Source: Ampullaceana balthica
Taxonomy: Eukaryota > Mollusca > Gastropoda > Lymnaeidae
Assembly (NCBI GenBank): GCA_944989445.1
Contig: CALYLW010000011.1
Location: forward strand, 1,021,501-1,085,500
Length of the DNA stretch: 64,000 nucleotides
Direction: 5' to 3'
Position numbers and translations under genes: made by a program. Below, piece after piece: positions 49,301-59,900 of the stretch (the first letter of the stretch is position 1; every line of letters begins with the position of its first letter). The notes below the pieces were generated by a model, which was not told where the DNA came from, did not search any database, and saw only the letters and a list, made by a program, of their open reading frames with translations.

Positions 49301-52300
49301 TGTCTAATATGAAAAATGTATTGGCCTTTATTTATTTCTGTCTATATTAACAAGGTATTGACCCTTATATAGTAGTGTTTAAGAAAATTATGGCAATTAC
49401 CTTTATTTAGTTGTGTGTAATATAAAAAAGTATAACATTTATTTAGGTATGTCTATTATAAACGAGGTAAATAATCGTGTAGTTAAAGTGAGTTTGATTG
49501 CTCGACTGTAGTTTACATTAATTTTTTTCTTTTTCATTTATTGCCACTCAGTTGTTTATTTTATTCACACGGAAACATGGGAGTAATAGAGAGTGCATGT
49601 CTGTTGTAACTGTAGGTCTGATATTGAATTCATCTACCATGGTATTTATCTCCCCTTAATTCATATACCTTTGTATTTATCTCCCCTCTATTCATGTAAC
49701 ATTGTATTTATCTACCTTCTATTTCTGTACCTTTGTTTAAAATCTAAATGCTCGATGTTTCTTTATTCCATTGCCAAAAGGACCGGTCTACTATAGAGAC
49801 GTCAACTACGTCCCAAGGGACATCACTGATATCGACGCCAATCCCGACTCGCTCACGACGACAGTCTACGCCAAACACAACATGGCTAACCTGGTGGTAA
49901 GTTGATGCATTCAATTTCTTGGCCTTTTCCAGTAATATCCGCATTTTTTTTGTCAAATGTTTCGTGATCCGAATTTTACCGCATATACTAAGGACTCATC
50001 TACACCAGTTATTGCCTACGCCAAATATAACATGTCTAACCTGGTTGTAAGTTGATCTAAACAGTTTATTCTGGACCTTTCCAATAATCCGCAGTCAAAG
50101 ACTTCCACAAATAATTGTCAACATTTCAAAACATACCGGCGTGAGCTTTTCGTGTTATTATATACGAGCAACAAAGCCCGTCCAAGAACGTTCCGTCACC
50201 GTTCGGTGACATGTTGTAGCTCCCCTCCAACAGCCGTTTCGACCGGTATACATGAGCATCACGTCAAAATACTATTCATTATAGTTAAAATAAATAACTC
50301 GACAAAACAGAGCTTTTCACTATAAATCCCAACTCGCATAACTCAAAATAAAGTCTTGTCAGAAACACTGCACCAAAAATAGCTCGTTTTGAACGTCCAC
50401 GTAAACGTGTTCAATATGATTGGCTGTAGGAGTCATATGTGTTTTAGGGACCAATCGCAATCGATGACCGGACAGAAAACTGCCTTTTTCATATAGGATG
50501 ACGTGATTGGCTGCGATTAATTGTTTATAACAAGCAAGAATATTTTTTTTAAATTAATATAGATTTTACTAAATTTTCTTCTAATTTTTTATCATTTCCC
50601 AAAGGAAGATGAACTAAGTCGGCGATTAGTCCCTAACTTTTTGATATTCAACCCTTCCATCACTTCCCGAATGCGGAGTATTCTAATGGACTGGCTGCTA
50701 CAGGTCGCCGTAAGTGTCTGCAGCTTAATTTAATAACATCTGTAGAAGGAATTTAAGGATTTTACCCACGCTTTCGGAGATACAAAAAACATTTGACCAG
50801 ATCATATATTGCAAAGATTGCGAAGATAGTGTTAAAGGATACAAAATATGGCCCAAAGAAAAGCTAAACAATGATCGCTGCTAATTTATACGGAAATTCT
50901 CAGCCTGCATTAAAAAGAATATAGAGGAACTGAAATGAGGTGGAAGTTTTATTCTTCAATTATCTGAAGAACATTGCTAGAACATTGCTAGAACATTGCT
51001 AGAACGCGGACGCGGTGGTCGAGTGGCAGCGCACTGGACTGTCGTACCGATGGTCACGGGTTCGAATCCGTGTGAAGGCAAGGGTTTGTTCCCGGGGCCT
51101 AGGGCGTCCCTGAGTCACCCCGCTCCTAATGGGTACCTAACACTACATGTAGTTAGGCGGCTGGGTAATGCGTGGAACCCACAAAGCCGTGGCTTGTGAA
51201 TGCTGCATCACTTGCCAACAGATCATCTGTCATGGTCTGTGGACGCAACCATCTTCTGCATAGAAGGAGCGTCTGTATAGATAAGATAAGATAAGATAGA
51301 ACATGGAGATTGTTTTCTTCAGATCACTTTGGTTGAGTGAATCTCAAATTTTACCTTAAATTAGACATAAAATGTCTTTAAAGAGCTAATTTCTACATTC
51401 CGAAATAAAGGTGTGGGTATAAAGACAACATAAAGGCTTATGGGTTACAAATTGTAAACCTTACGTTACCTTACCCTATATTACATTTCCTTTGGCTTAC
51501 CTTACCCTGTCTTATTTTACCCTAGATCTTTCCTTATCCTGGCTTATAATACCTAATATTATATTTATCTTTACCTATCTTAGTTTACCCTGTCTTACAT
51601 GAGCCTGTCTCAATTTACCCCAGCTTAACTTATGTTATTTATTTGATTCAACGGTCTCACGTGTTCCTAAGCAGCACCACGAAGATATTTCAGACGAGAG
51701 TTTGCACCTGTGCGTGGACACTATTGACAGATACCTTCAAAACGATGAAATCCAACGGTCCCACCTGCAGCTGGTCGGGGTGACGGCACTGCTGTTAGCC
51801 TCCAAGTACGTCGAGCGGTTTGCACCCGAGGTCAGTCATCAGTCCAAGCGCTACTTAATTTTCAAAAAACGTCACAACGTTACCTGATTTGTGTGAAACG
51901 ACTCAATGCGTAATTATTTATCTGGTACCCCTTTAATCCTTTACCCGTGGCCCTTAAATCCATGCCCCGTGGCCCTTAAATCCATGCCCCCTGGCCCTTA
52001 AATCCATGCCCCGTGGCCCTTAAATCCATGCCCCGTGGCCCTTAAATCCATGCCCCGTGGCCCTTAAATCCATGCCCCGTGGCCCTTAAATCCATGCCCC
52101 GTGGCCCTTAAATCCATGCCCCGTGGCCCTTAAATCCATGCCCCGTGGCCCTTAAATCCATGCCCCGTGCCCCTTTCATCTTTTTTTTTACCCGTGCCCC
52201 TTTCATCCAACCCATCTTGTCTTTCTCCCCAGATCTCTACCCTGTGTTACCTCACTGACCACACGTTTCACAAACAGCAGATCCTTCGATGTGAGCGAGA

Positions 52301-53474
52301 GATGCTGATAGGTCTAGAATTTTTCCTCGGTCGGCCAGTAATGGTCCATTTCTTGGATAGATATCTCCAAGTACACAAAAACCCACCAGAGGTATGTAGC
52401 CGGATGGTGCATCAAGGTATTGTTAAACAACTTGATGAACGATATGTTCAGCATAAAATTTTTGAGAGTGGTTTTAAAAAAATACCTGTCCGCCCCTGAA
52501 ATGAATGTGTTGGTCACCTTCAGGTGGAGAGCCTGGCCAGGTACGTCTGTGACTTGTCCTTAACGAGCTACAAACTGGCCAGCGAATGTCCGTCCTACAA
52601 GGCGGCCGGCGCCCTGGCCCTGGCTCGCCGACTTCTGCTGGACGACGACCAGCCGACCTGGACACGTGAGCTCAGTTTCTACACCCAGTACGAGTACGAG
52701 GCTTTGTGTGACGTGTGCATTGACCTGGTTTATTTACTCATCAAAGCCCCGATGTCCAAATTTCAGGTGAGAAATCATTAGATCATCAGTCACTAATATA
52801 TTATATATCGACGCGGACGTTTGTGAGCTAGTCAGAAATATCTTTCATTCAGACATTTCTGTACTTGGTAGTTTTCAAGGGACACCATTCAATCAAGGTA
52901 GACAACGTTGGGGGAGAGGGGGGCGTACAAATACAAAGTTTGGATAGCATTTGTATCGCGAATCATGTTTTTGGTTCAAATGAGTTTCACCGTTGATTGT
53001 GCCGTGTCCCTGCAGGGAGCAGTCAACAAATACAACACCGAGAAGACGTGTTTTATCAGCAAGAGTGAAAGGCTGGCTGCCGCCCTGGAGGCCCTACAAC
53101 AGACGGGAGAGCTTCCCGCCTCAAAGAAAGTAGGTCGTCTGTTCGTTAAGGGAGGTCACCTCATTTTGTTAAAATATAAGAATTGGTGACAATGGGGAGG
53201 GGGGGGGGTGAGGCTCCATCACGGGGTGTCGCATTTCTCTTTTTATTTGGGGATGGGTGTCATTTTCAGTTGTTCTTTCGTGAAAGTGGGTTGGAAAATA
53301 GTGTGATTTTAAAAGTGTATTCAACTTCCGTTGAAGCAGTTACTATAATACTGTGAAGCTCCTTCGTACTTCTTGACTCTTCAACTCGCATACTTTTTAA
53401 AAAAGGCGTCTCCAATTCTAACAAGTCTTCTCTTTATTAGGCATCACTTCTGGTTACTACACTCGTTCTCTCTA

Positions 53475-53556
<82 letters not shown>

Positions 53557-54293
53557 CCTGATGTTTCCCCTGTGGTGGGGTAAGTCTCTCTCTCTAGGTC
53601 TGGCCTCTTACCCTGGAGTGGGTTATTCTGTCTTGTCTCCTACCGTCCTTTCCTTATATTGCCGGCCACAGGCATGTGGCTAACACTTGAGAATGCCCCC
53701 TTAGTGTGAGCAATAAAATTATCAGTCTTTCATTCCCTTACCCATGTCCAATGATTCGCAACTTAGGTTTCCCCGGTCGTTCGTAATGATCTCCCATCAT
53801 ATAGTCTTGTCCACAGGCACTGAAAATTTCGTTTCCTGTCTTAACAATGCTGACATTGTTCTACGCCACCTTCTACCCCTACCTTCTTACCACCCAACTT
53901 TCCGTAGCTGGGGGTGTGTAGGGGGGAGGGAGGCCAGAATACGTACGTTTCCGGTCATTGTCTGAGAGCATAATTACATTCCAGGTACGACCCCGTCGCC
54001 TACCTACCGTCAGCTCCCCTCTCAAATATTTCAACCAAGGTTCTCAATATTCCAACCCAGGTCCTCCACAATACAATAATAAGATATAATATCTCAGAAT
54101 GAATTCATATTTTTTAATAATGAAAAAGTATATATACACTCATTGGCCAATTTATAAAAAAATATATTTAAGGTCTTTATTCCTATTCCTTTATTTCAAT
54201 CAGCCTCCAGATGAAAGTCATGATGGGCGTGACGCTGGGCGTGGTTTCAGGGATCCAAGCAGACGACCAAGGAGGAAAAAGCCAGTAAAATAA
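40256..54293 (+). CDS. Mitotic A/B-type cyclin, cyclin B-like, 12 exons
   Basis: Exons with matched phases join into about 515 residues. The N-terminal cyclin fold contains MRSILMDWLLQVA (about 250-262, matching the MRAIL motif), LHLCVDTIDRYL and LQLVGVTALLLASKY. FFLGRPVMVHFLDRY leads into the C-terminal fold, which ends with GAVNKYNTEKTCFIS. The LGRP..HFL and NKY..(S/T)K features match cyclin B better than cyclin A, B3 or O. B-type cyclins activate CDK1 at the G2/M transition; that role is inferred here. I find no canonical RxxL destruction box or KEN box in the first 225 residues. Exons: 40256-40340 (tentative), 43515-43765, 44338-44455, 44862-44906, 48246-48311, 49781-49896, 50605-50709, 51675-51830, 52233-52391, 52524-52766, 53016-53129, 54204-54293. 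The gene lies head to head with the ABCG5-like gene. Confidence 0.87.
41055..41460. repeat. 18-bp minisatellite, about 23 units
   Basis: Unit AACTTGATGGCACCGGCA with CACCGG/CAATGG/CACTGG variants. It decays to the right until about 41540. It lies between cyclin exons 1 and 2 and produces open frames on both strands. Confidence 0.96.
41860..41935. mobile_element. hAT-like MITE end, fragment
   Basis: GTGAAACCGTGTCTCGCGAG and GCATGCGGCTC resemble the right end of the nested hAT-like element at 45537-45816. Confidence 0.45.
42545..42613 (+). mobile_element. SINE 3'-end fragment
   Basis: GCGTAGGACACAATAATCTT then CTGTGCAGAAGGAGCGTCTA, with the CTTCT-gtgc-AGAAG hairpin. MITE copy 2 is inserted at its end. 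Confidence 0.6.
42614..43386. mobile_element. Same MITE family, copy 2, interrupted by a 490-bp-family element
   Basis: Both terminal repeats are present. Relative to copy 1, about 500 bp are inserted near 42756-43260; on either side the sequence continues as in copy 1. Left flank TAA, right flank TAG (one mismatch). Confidence 0.82.
42756..43260 (+). mobile_element. 490-bp repeat family, highly diverged copy nested in the MITE
   Basis: The ends (ACAACCCCGTAAAAAC and GTTAATATAAGGGATTT) and the GATCGATCTGAAATTTT and CAAATTTCAGCTCG blocks match the family. The central part is different. Confidence 0.7.
43515..43765 (+). CDS. Cyclin exon 2 (disordered N-terminal region)
   Basis: It encodes MDVGSGVVTRLQHKRAREM through TEKSAKTLK, a lysine/arginine-rich low-complexity region, with a GTAAGA donor. 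An alternative acceptor at 43505-43506 would add SRQV-type codons and needs a phase-2 upstream exon. No RxxL motif is present. Confidence 0.72.
43880..44060. mobile_element. Fragment related to the 16485/30491 Helitron family
   Basis: AACAATGACGTCATATAATA and the TGGCACACCTCCTGATGCAC block resemble that family's interior. It is partial and lies in cyclin intron 2. Confidence 0.4.
44338..44455 (+). CDS. Cyclin exon 3
   Basis: 118 nt, phase 0 in and phase 1 out, after a TTTCAACAG acceptor. It encodes KGTLTDRGQNAGLCPPVVE through DTLFTSYKAF. Confidence 0.72.
44862..44906 (+). CDS. Cyclin exon 4 (45-nt micro-exon)
   Basis: 45 nt, phase 1 in and phase 1 out. It encodes VPGEMEFPPPEEYLS. The hAT element sits in the intron that follows, 99 bp downstream of this exon. 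Confidence 0.65.
45005..47872 (-). mobile_element. Complete hAT DNA transposon with decayed transposase
   Basis: 2868 bp with inverted ends CAGTGGCGTAGCTAG and CTAGCTACGCCACTG, flanked by the 8-bp duplication ATTCCATC (44997-45004 and 47873-47880). Subterminal GCCGCCCGGGGCGG blocks are also inverted. Minus-strand fragments at 46734-46462 (LALRGHRESI, GHFLELLDLLAKYDPVL) and about 46245-45982 are pieces of a hAT transposase of the ZMYM1-like type, interrupted by stops and frameshifts. It sits in the intron between cyclin exons 4 and 5. Confidence 0.92.
45537..45816. mobile_element. hAT-type MITE nested in the hAT transposon
   Basis: 280 bp with ends CAAGGGTCGGGGAAAC and GTTTCCCAACCCCTG. It is flanked by the 8-bp duplication TCTTAAAT (45529-45536 and 45817-45824). 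Confidence 0.9.
48246..48311 (+). CDS. Cyclin exon 5
   Basis: 66 nt, phase 1 in and phase 1 out. It encodes PWRNAGDEAYLWCLRNP. The next intron is filled by a 38-bp minisatellite array. Confidence 0.68.
48315..49470. repeat. About 38-bp minisatellite with a roughly 375-bp higher-order repeat
   Basis: Unit ATAGCCTTTATTTAGTTGTG plus TCTAATATAAACGAGGTA. A diverged block beginning TATATGAAAAATGTATTGGC recurs near 48561, 48937 and 49306. It fills the intron between cyclin exons 5 and 6. Confidence 0.93.
49781..49896 (+). CDS. Cyclin exon 6
   Basis: 116 nt, phase 1 in and phase 0 out. It encodes PVYYRDVNYVPRDITDID through YAKHNMANLV. The end of this exon, with its donor and adjoining intron, is duplicated about 145 bp downstream. 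Confidence 0.82.
50009..50046 (+). other. Possible alternative exon 6' of the cyclin gene
   Basis: A 38-nt segment after an ACACCAG acceptor and before a GTAAGT donor encodes IAYAKYNMSNLV, a diverged duplicate of the end of exon 6. Its phases (1 in, 0 out) equal those of exon 6. Confidence 0.35.
50150..50570. other. Possible very old member of the 490-bp family
   Basis: AATAACTCGACAAAACAGAG and TTTTCACTATAAATCCC near 50290, and TTAATATAGATTTT near 50560, resemble the family's ends; the interior does not match. Confidence 0.3.
50605..50709 (+). CDS. Cyclin exon 7 (start of cyclin box)
   Basis: 105 nt, phase 0 on both sides. It encodes EDELSRRLVPNFLIF and MRSILMDWLLQVA, the hallmark first helix of the cyclin box. 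Confidence 0.92.
51004..51297 (+). mobile_element. tRNA-derived SINE
   Basis: The head resembles a tRNA, with A box TGGTCGAGTGG (about 51013) and B box GGTTCGAATCC (about 51059), the two RNA polymerase III promoter boxes. A tRNA-unrelated body of about 180 bp follows, ending in the CTTCTgcatAGAAG hairpin, and a (GATAA)n tail. The flanks share TAGAAC. It lies in the intron between cyclin exons 7 and 8. Confidence 0.85.
51675..51830 (+). CDS. Cyclin exon 8 (cyclin box core)
   Basis: 156 nt, phase 0 on both sides. It encodes HHEDISDESLHLCVDTIDRY, LQLVGVTALLLASKY and ERFAPE, helices 2-3 of the cyclin fold. Confidence 0.95.
51945..52170. repeat. 22-bp minisatellite, about 10 units
   Basis: Unit CCGTGGCCCTTAAATCCATGC plus C, in the intron just before cyclin exon 9. 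Confidence 0.95.
52233..52391 (+). CDS. Cyclin exon 9
   Basis: 159 nt, phase 0 on both sides. It encodes ISTLCYLTDHTFHKQQILR, EREMLIGLEFFLGRP and VHFLDRYLQVHKNPPE, the end of the N-terminal cyclin fold. Confidence 0.95.
52524..52766 (+). CDS. Cyclin exon 10 (C-terminal cyclin fold)
   Basis: 243 nt, phase 0 on both sides. It encodes VESLARYVCDLSLTSYKL, PSYKAAGALALARRLL and the helix up to APMSKFQ. Confidence 0.95.
53016..53129 (+). CDS. Cyclin exon 11
   Basis: 114 nt, phase 0 on both sides. It encodes GAVNKYNTEKTCFISKSERL and EALQQTGELPASKK, the conserved end of B-type cyclins. Confidence 0.9.
53475..53552. repeat. (TC)n microsatellite
   Basis: Pure TC repeats, in the last cyclin intron. 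Confidence 0.97.
54204..54293 (+). CDS. Cyclin exon 12 (basic tail and stop)
   Basis: 90 nt after a TTTCAATCAG acceptor. It encodes PPDESHDGRDAGRGF and an Arg/Lys-rich end (RRPRRKKPVK), then TAA. It is not conserved, so this exon is chosen on splice signal, phase and the nearby stop. Confidence 0.6.
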   Translation, partial: PPDESHDGRDAGRGFRDPSRRPRRKKPVK

Positions 54294-54480
54294 TTAGCTT
54301 TTTGATTTTTTTTTCATTGTTTTGAAACTTATTGACTTGAAATTTAAATTCGCCTTATATCTTAAGGTGACCTTTTTTTAAAGGAATAATATTAAACTTT
54401 GACGCGCAGCTTGTTGAGTAGAGTTTGTTCAATAGAACGTTTATGAATAGATATATAAAAAAAATGTAACGAATGTTTAA

Positions 54481-54486
54481 AATAAA
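54481..54486 (+). terminator. Candidate polyadenylation signal of the cyclin gene
   Basis: AATAAA lies 188 bp after the cyclin stop codon. A second AATAAA at 56700-56705 could serve a longer 3' UTR. AATAAA is common in AT-rich sequence, so this is tentative. Confidence 0.35.
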
Positions 54487-55254
54487 ACACCTGACAAATA
54501 GTTTTAAAAAACATGTGACAACTGTTTCATTACAAGGTCATATTTTAGAACATGATTTTTTTTTCTCTATTTCCCCTGTCCCGTCTCACTGCCCCTGTCA
54601 ATTATTTGGACATGAGGATATATAAATATCCCTTTAATAAGACATAGTGGCAAGAAATTAACTTTTTTCATTGAAAGTATAGGATCATTATAATTCTAAT
54701 AATGGGTTTATAAAAAATGCATATGTTGTTACCGAGTCAATTTAAGTAGTTGTGGAACAACACAGTTGACAAAAGTAAATAACTCTTAATTTTGTCTTTA
54801 CTATTACCTTCTGTGTTAATGGCGTAGGCCAAAATAATGCATCATGATGTTGGCTTTAGAATTATCCGTGATGTTCAAAAGTATTACGCCACGACATTGT
54901 TGACTATAGTGACACCTCATGATGTTGTACGCTACAGTGACATCTTATGATGTTGTAGGCTACAGTGACATCTCATGATGTTGTAGGCTACAGTGATACC
55001 TCATGATGTTGTCATCTCATGACGCTGTTGACCTGTTTGATGCTTGAAAAATGCTCTATCAATGTGATCGCTTTATTATTTTTGCTAAGCTTAATCTGCC
55101 ATATACCAGATACTCATTGATTTGGTGTTCATACAAATTCTGTACAGATTAAATTTTGCACTCATTATTTTTTTTCTGCCTGTGCTTATTACCTATTTTT
55201 TTTTGTTACTTTATAAATATATTCTAGTCACTGAAAGGGATACAAACAATTTTC

Positions 55255-55805
55255 TTGTTAAAGTTACTGTGTAATTAGGTGAGATATTTTCTTGCTAAAG
55301 TTACTGTGTAATTGGGTGAGATGTTTTGTTGTTAAAGTTACTGTGTAATTAGGTGAGATATTTTCTTGCTAAAGTTACTGTGTAATTGGGTGAGATGTTT
55401 TGTTGTTAAAGTTACTGTGTAATTGGGTGAGATGTTTTGTTGTTAAAGTTACTGTGTAATTGGGTGAGATGTTTTGTTGTTAAAGTTACTGTGTAATTGG
55501 GTGAGATGTTTTGTTGTTAAAGTTACTGTGTAATTGGGTGAGATGTTTTGTTGTTAAAGTTACTGTGTAATTGGGTGAGATGTTTTGTTGTTAAAGTAAC
55601 TGTGTAATTAGGTGAGATATTTTCGTGCTAAAGTTACTGTGTAATTAGGTGAGATATTTTCTTGCTAAAGTTACTATGTAATTAGGTGAGATATTTTCTT
55701 GCTAAAGTTACTATGTAATTAGGTGAGATATTTTCTTGCTAAAGTTACTATGTAATTAGGTGAGATATTTTCTTGCTAAAGTTACTATGTAATTAGGTGA
55801 GGAGA
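55255..55805. repeat. 37-bp minisatellite, about 15 units
   Basis: Units GTTAAAGTTACTGTGTAATT plus GGGTGAGATGTTTTGTT. Two unit types (TTGTTGTTAAA and TTCTTGCTAAA) form separate blocks. Confidence 0.95.
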
Positions 55806-56797
55806 TATTTTGTTGTTGGCTCGTGAGATGAAACTTTTCTTGATCTCGGGTTTATGTGATATTATTGATCATTGATATAAACTTTGACATTGAGAGATCA
55901 TGATGCAATGATATTTACTCAGTACATTTATTTCTCTTATCTGGATGCAATATTGGACTGTCTTGTGGTCTATACTCAGTCATATAATATGCATGTCGTC
56001 AGTTAGTAATGAATCTCGTTGATGATGTATATATTATCAGTCAGTAAGTTTAGAATGTCCGAGTTGTTTCAATCGTCTGTAATTTTAGTTTGTAACTATT
56101 AATGTTTTTACGGTCTGTAAGTGTATTTATTATTCGGTAAAATATTTTGAATGTTACTTTAAATGTTAACATATTTCTCCTTCAACTGTTAATCTTTGAA
56201 GCGTTTGTGCTCGTTATAAAGTTTAGGATATGTTTTGCAATACTCATATGTGTTAAAAAAAATTGTTTAAGGGATATTTATTGGCAGCATCGAAATTAAA
56301 TGTATAATGAAACAAACATTTAACAAGATGTACTCGCAGCAGCCTTGTTCATAAATGTATTTACAACATTGTGTTAATGATATATAGTGGATTCACTATA
56401 AATGTTATGTAGTAACAAATACAGTATTAAAGATGGATGTAAGGATCTAAGAGCTGTTATTGTATATTTTTTTAAATTAAATCTATTCAACACGAAGTAT
56501 TAAGTGACTTTCCATTACAAATTGCTCTACGTAGCGTTGACTCTGTTAAAAGCTTTTCGTAATTTTTAAACCTTTTTTTTTACTTTTAATTAAAAAAATT
56601 TCTCTCTCTAAAAAATCTAACAACAAATGGCTTTAGGTCATTTTATGTATTTCCAAAACGTCTGAATGTTGCCTAATATTGAATTCATGTTGTAAATGAA
56701 ATAAAAATGGTTAATGGGCTGGGGTTAGGAGAATGTCCTGTAGACAATGATCGATCGCTGTAAATCTCATCTTCCCCACTTGTCTTCTTTAATGCGA

Positions 56798-56991
56798 TCA
56801 TAAGTCCATGGGTTTGGCCCCCGTGTCACGTGACTCAAAGACCATGAGAGCACCAACAAATGCCTGCAGCACTGCCACAACAATGGCCAGACCCCAGCCG
56901 TACTGCAGATGTTGGTTCGGCGAAATGCCGTCTGTGAAGGCGGAGTCGAAGGAAGCGGCGAAAATGATGATGGCAATGACGTAGGTCAAGG
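56798..56991 (-). CDS. Claudin/PMP22-like exon 4 and stop
   Basis: 194 nt, phase 1 in. It encodes LTYVIAIIIFAASFDSAF, NQHLQYGWGLAIVVAVLQ and VFESRDTGAKPMDL, then TGA. Confidence 0.87.
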
Positions 56992-59900
56992 CTGGGATGA
57001 AAAAAATATCAGAGAAAATTCAGTAAATGGGTATAAGTGGAGGATGTCAGAGAAGGCAAAAATTCCATCAATTGAGCACTACAAGAAATTGGTAGTAATA
57101 GGTCTTGTCATTATTAACCGGAAGTCTATTAATAATCTATTTATAACTCGACCACCCCCGGAGTTGCAGAGAGGACAACTATTTAATATTATTTGTTCAT
57201 TACTATTACAGCGAATGAACTCACTGAAATCGACTAAAATTTGTTCAAAGCCTTAATTTTATAGGATTTTAAACAAAAATATAAGGTTATATTATGTGAT
57301 ATATTATATTAAGCGAAATAGAACGTCCTTGAGAGTATGAACTATGTAAATGTATCTGTATCGAGTATCAGTGACTCTACTATAGATCATTCGCTCGTTC
57401 GTCCGTGCATTCATACTATTTACTACTAATTCTAATGATGTAATTATAATACATAAAAGTCATAATCTTAGTAAAAGTTTATTACTAATACATACTAAGG
57501 CATATATTTTTATAAGGACCAAGGAAAACAATTAATATTAAACTAAATATGACTTGACTACAATTACTTTCACGCTAGGACTAGTTTCTACGAATATCGA
57601 ACTACTTCTTACACTCATCTTTTAAAATGTTTGGGGCCGTCCATAAAGTACGTCACGCTATTTTTGACAATTTTTACCCCCCCCCCTCCTCCTGTCATAA
57701 ACGGTCACAAATCTTGGACCCCCCCCCCTAAAGGACGTCAAACTTTCGAACAAAAGTGTCTTTTTTTATTAACAAAATAATTAAAATAAAACACCGTGAC
57801 GTCACACATGGCCGGACCCTCCCCTCCCCCCTGACACAAACTGTCACACTTTCTTACACCCCCTCCCCCCTCTGGAGCGTGACGTACTTTATGGACGGCC
57901 CCTTTAAGCTTATTTACATTAGTTTTAAGTCTTCTGCATTTTAACAATTTATTCAAATGCAAAACTAAGTGAAAGTGTAAAGAAATAATTTTGTTTACAA
58001 AAATTGCACCTAGAAGATCGTTTTCAGTGCGGTCAGTGTATTAAAATACACTGTTGTTACGGATATTTCATAAAAGTTTGACCTAAATCTAAAAATAGCC
58101 CAATTACCGAATGGGTTATGACGTTTTCCGGTCTTAGAAATTACATGCCCTATTCCATCAATTGAACAATATGAGCGATAGCCATGAAACACAAAGGCGT
58201 AAATAGCACGCATTCAGAAATCACAGAACACAAAATAAAAACAGTTGTAAGACTCTTGAAATGGAATCAATTACAAATGCATAAAACATTATTTATAAAT
58301 CAATTTGAAACTATTGGGATATTTGTGAAAATGTAGATAAATTATCATATGTTTTAATGAAAACGAGGGAAGCGAATTCAAGCTCAACTGAACTTAACCC
58401 ACTACTTACTTGACCAAAATCCAAGAACGGCAACCCAGAGACTGAGTGTCTTCCCTTTGTTGCAGGCTGGCACAAACATAAGGAGTAGGGCGAAGAAGAG
58501 GCAGAAATTGACGCTCATGAAACCAAAAATGGCGAATGCCTGGAGCGCTCTGTACCAATCTGCAAAAACAAAGGTTTAGAATTAATTGGGAAATTTAACA
58601 CAGGAAACGTGCTATTAGCTTTGTAAAGTAGCCAAGAAAAATATTTGCGAATATTGCATGGTTATCTTCTAGTTTTGTCCACTGTGGTTATTTCCGTTTA
58701 TGCAGGTTTTCCTACTATACTTCTTATCCCCTTAAAGTCTGTTCACATGATAATGATGAACTCATTCACCCTATCCTATGCGTGTGAATCTTTGGATGAA
58801 ACCTGCCATCTAGATATTGTTAGGTTAGATCTCCTTGGAAGGGTCTCTTACAGAAAATATTCCGTGAAATAATTCGCATTTTAATGACATTATTGGGTTT
58901 TTTGTTGTTGTTTTTTTTTGTCCAGAGGCCTTTTCATTTCATGCTACTTTGTAAAACTTGACATAAATTAATTCGAAATCGGCGTTTCTCGCTCTCAAGT
59001 GACCTAACACATGTCCTAGTTATGTCTAGGTTTACAGGTTGTCCTGCCGTACATAACAAAATCAAACATATACTGACCAGTTATAAACGTGTTATATATG
59101 TTTGTACTCACGGAGATTCCAGCCAAAAAGTATACCGCATGAAGGAGAGGTCTCAGCCTCGTTACAACTTTTCCACAGCCCGTAGCCAATGAGATTACCG
59201 GAGCTGTACCCATCTCCCCAAGAGGCGGTGGTGAATGATATCCAGGCAAGTACGAAACTAACGATCAGGATGCATACAACGATCTGTTGGGGGGGGGGTT
59301 AGTTTTGTATTAATTGAATTTTTTAAAAACACAGAGTGAATTTTTCGTTATAATTATAAGATGTAATTAATGTTGTGAACGCGAAGAGTCGTCTGTAAGA
59401 TAGTGTAGCGTTTCATGAGATATAAATACATTTTAGGAATTTAATTTCTGTTGTCTTTGATTTGCGCGAAAGATGAGAGAGTTGCATTGCGATCTTGGAG
59501 CATGTAAAATCTTTAAATGAAGACAAAATATTTATAGTTTGCTATATGTTGTCCACGTATTGACGTAAGATATCATTTTGGGGAAATATTATGTTATTTT
59601 TTTCTTAAGCCGAAACTCATTTTATTTCACTTTGTTACTTTTTTAAAAAAATATTTGGTTGATCCAGTTGAAATCTGGCTACTCTACTGACATTCTATAT
59701 TTAACTATCTGCTATACAGGCATGTTAAATAATTTTGATACTTAAGAATTAACTGCGTTAAGACTTGTTAATAAATGTATCAGTTATTAGAGAGCGGCTG
59801 ACAGTTATATTATTTATGTTTTTTTAAAATGATTTTTACAATTAAAATATTTGTTTTCAAGATTTAATACTTAAAAACTTTATTTTTAAATTGCGAATGT

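Larger units (their letters stand above)
54294..56797. other. Convergent 3' region between the cyclin and claudin-like genes
   Basis: Holds presumed 3' UTRs. A 28-bp repeat (about 4 units, CATCTCATGATGTTGTAGGC) lies at 54895-55015 and the 37-bp array at 55255-55805. TTTATT near 56276 (AATAAA on the minus strand) could end the claudin-like transcript. Confidence 0.45.

Noticed and set aside
51004..51080. A functional tRNA gene
   Set aside because: A and B boxes are present, but the acceptor stem does not pair convincingly and the sequence continues into a SINE body with a (GATAA)n tail.
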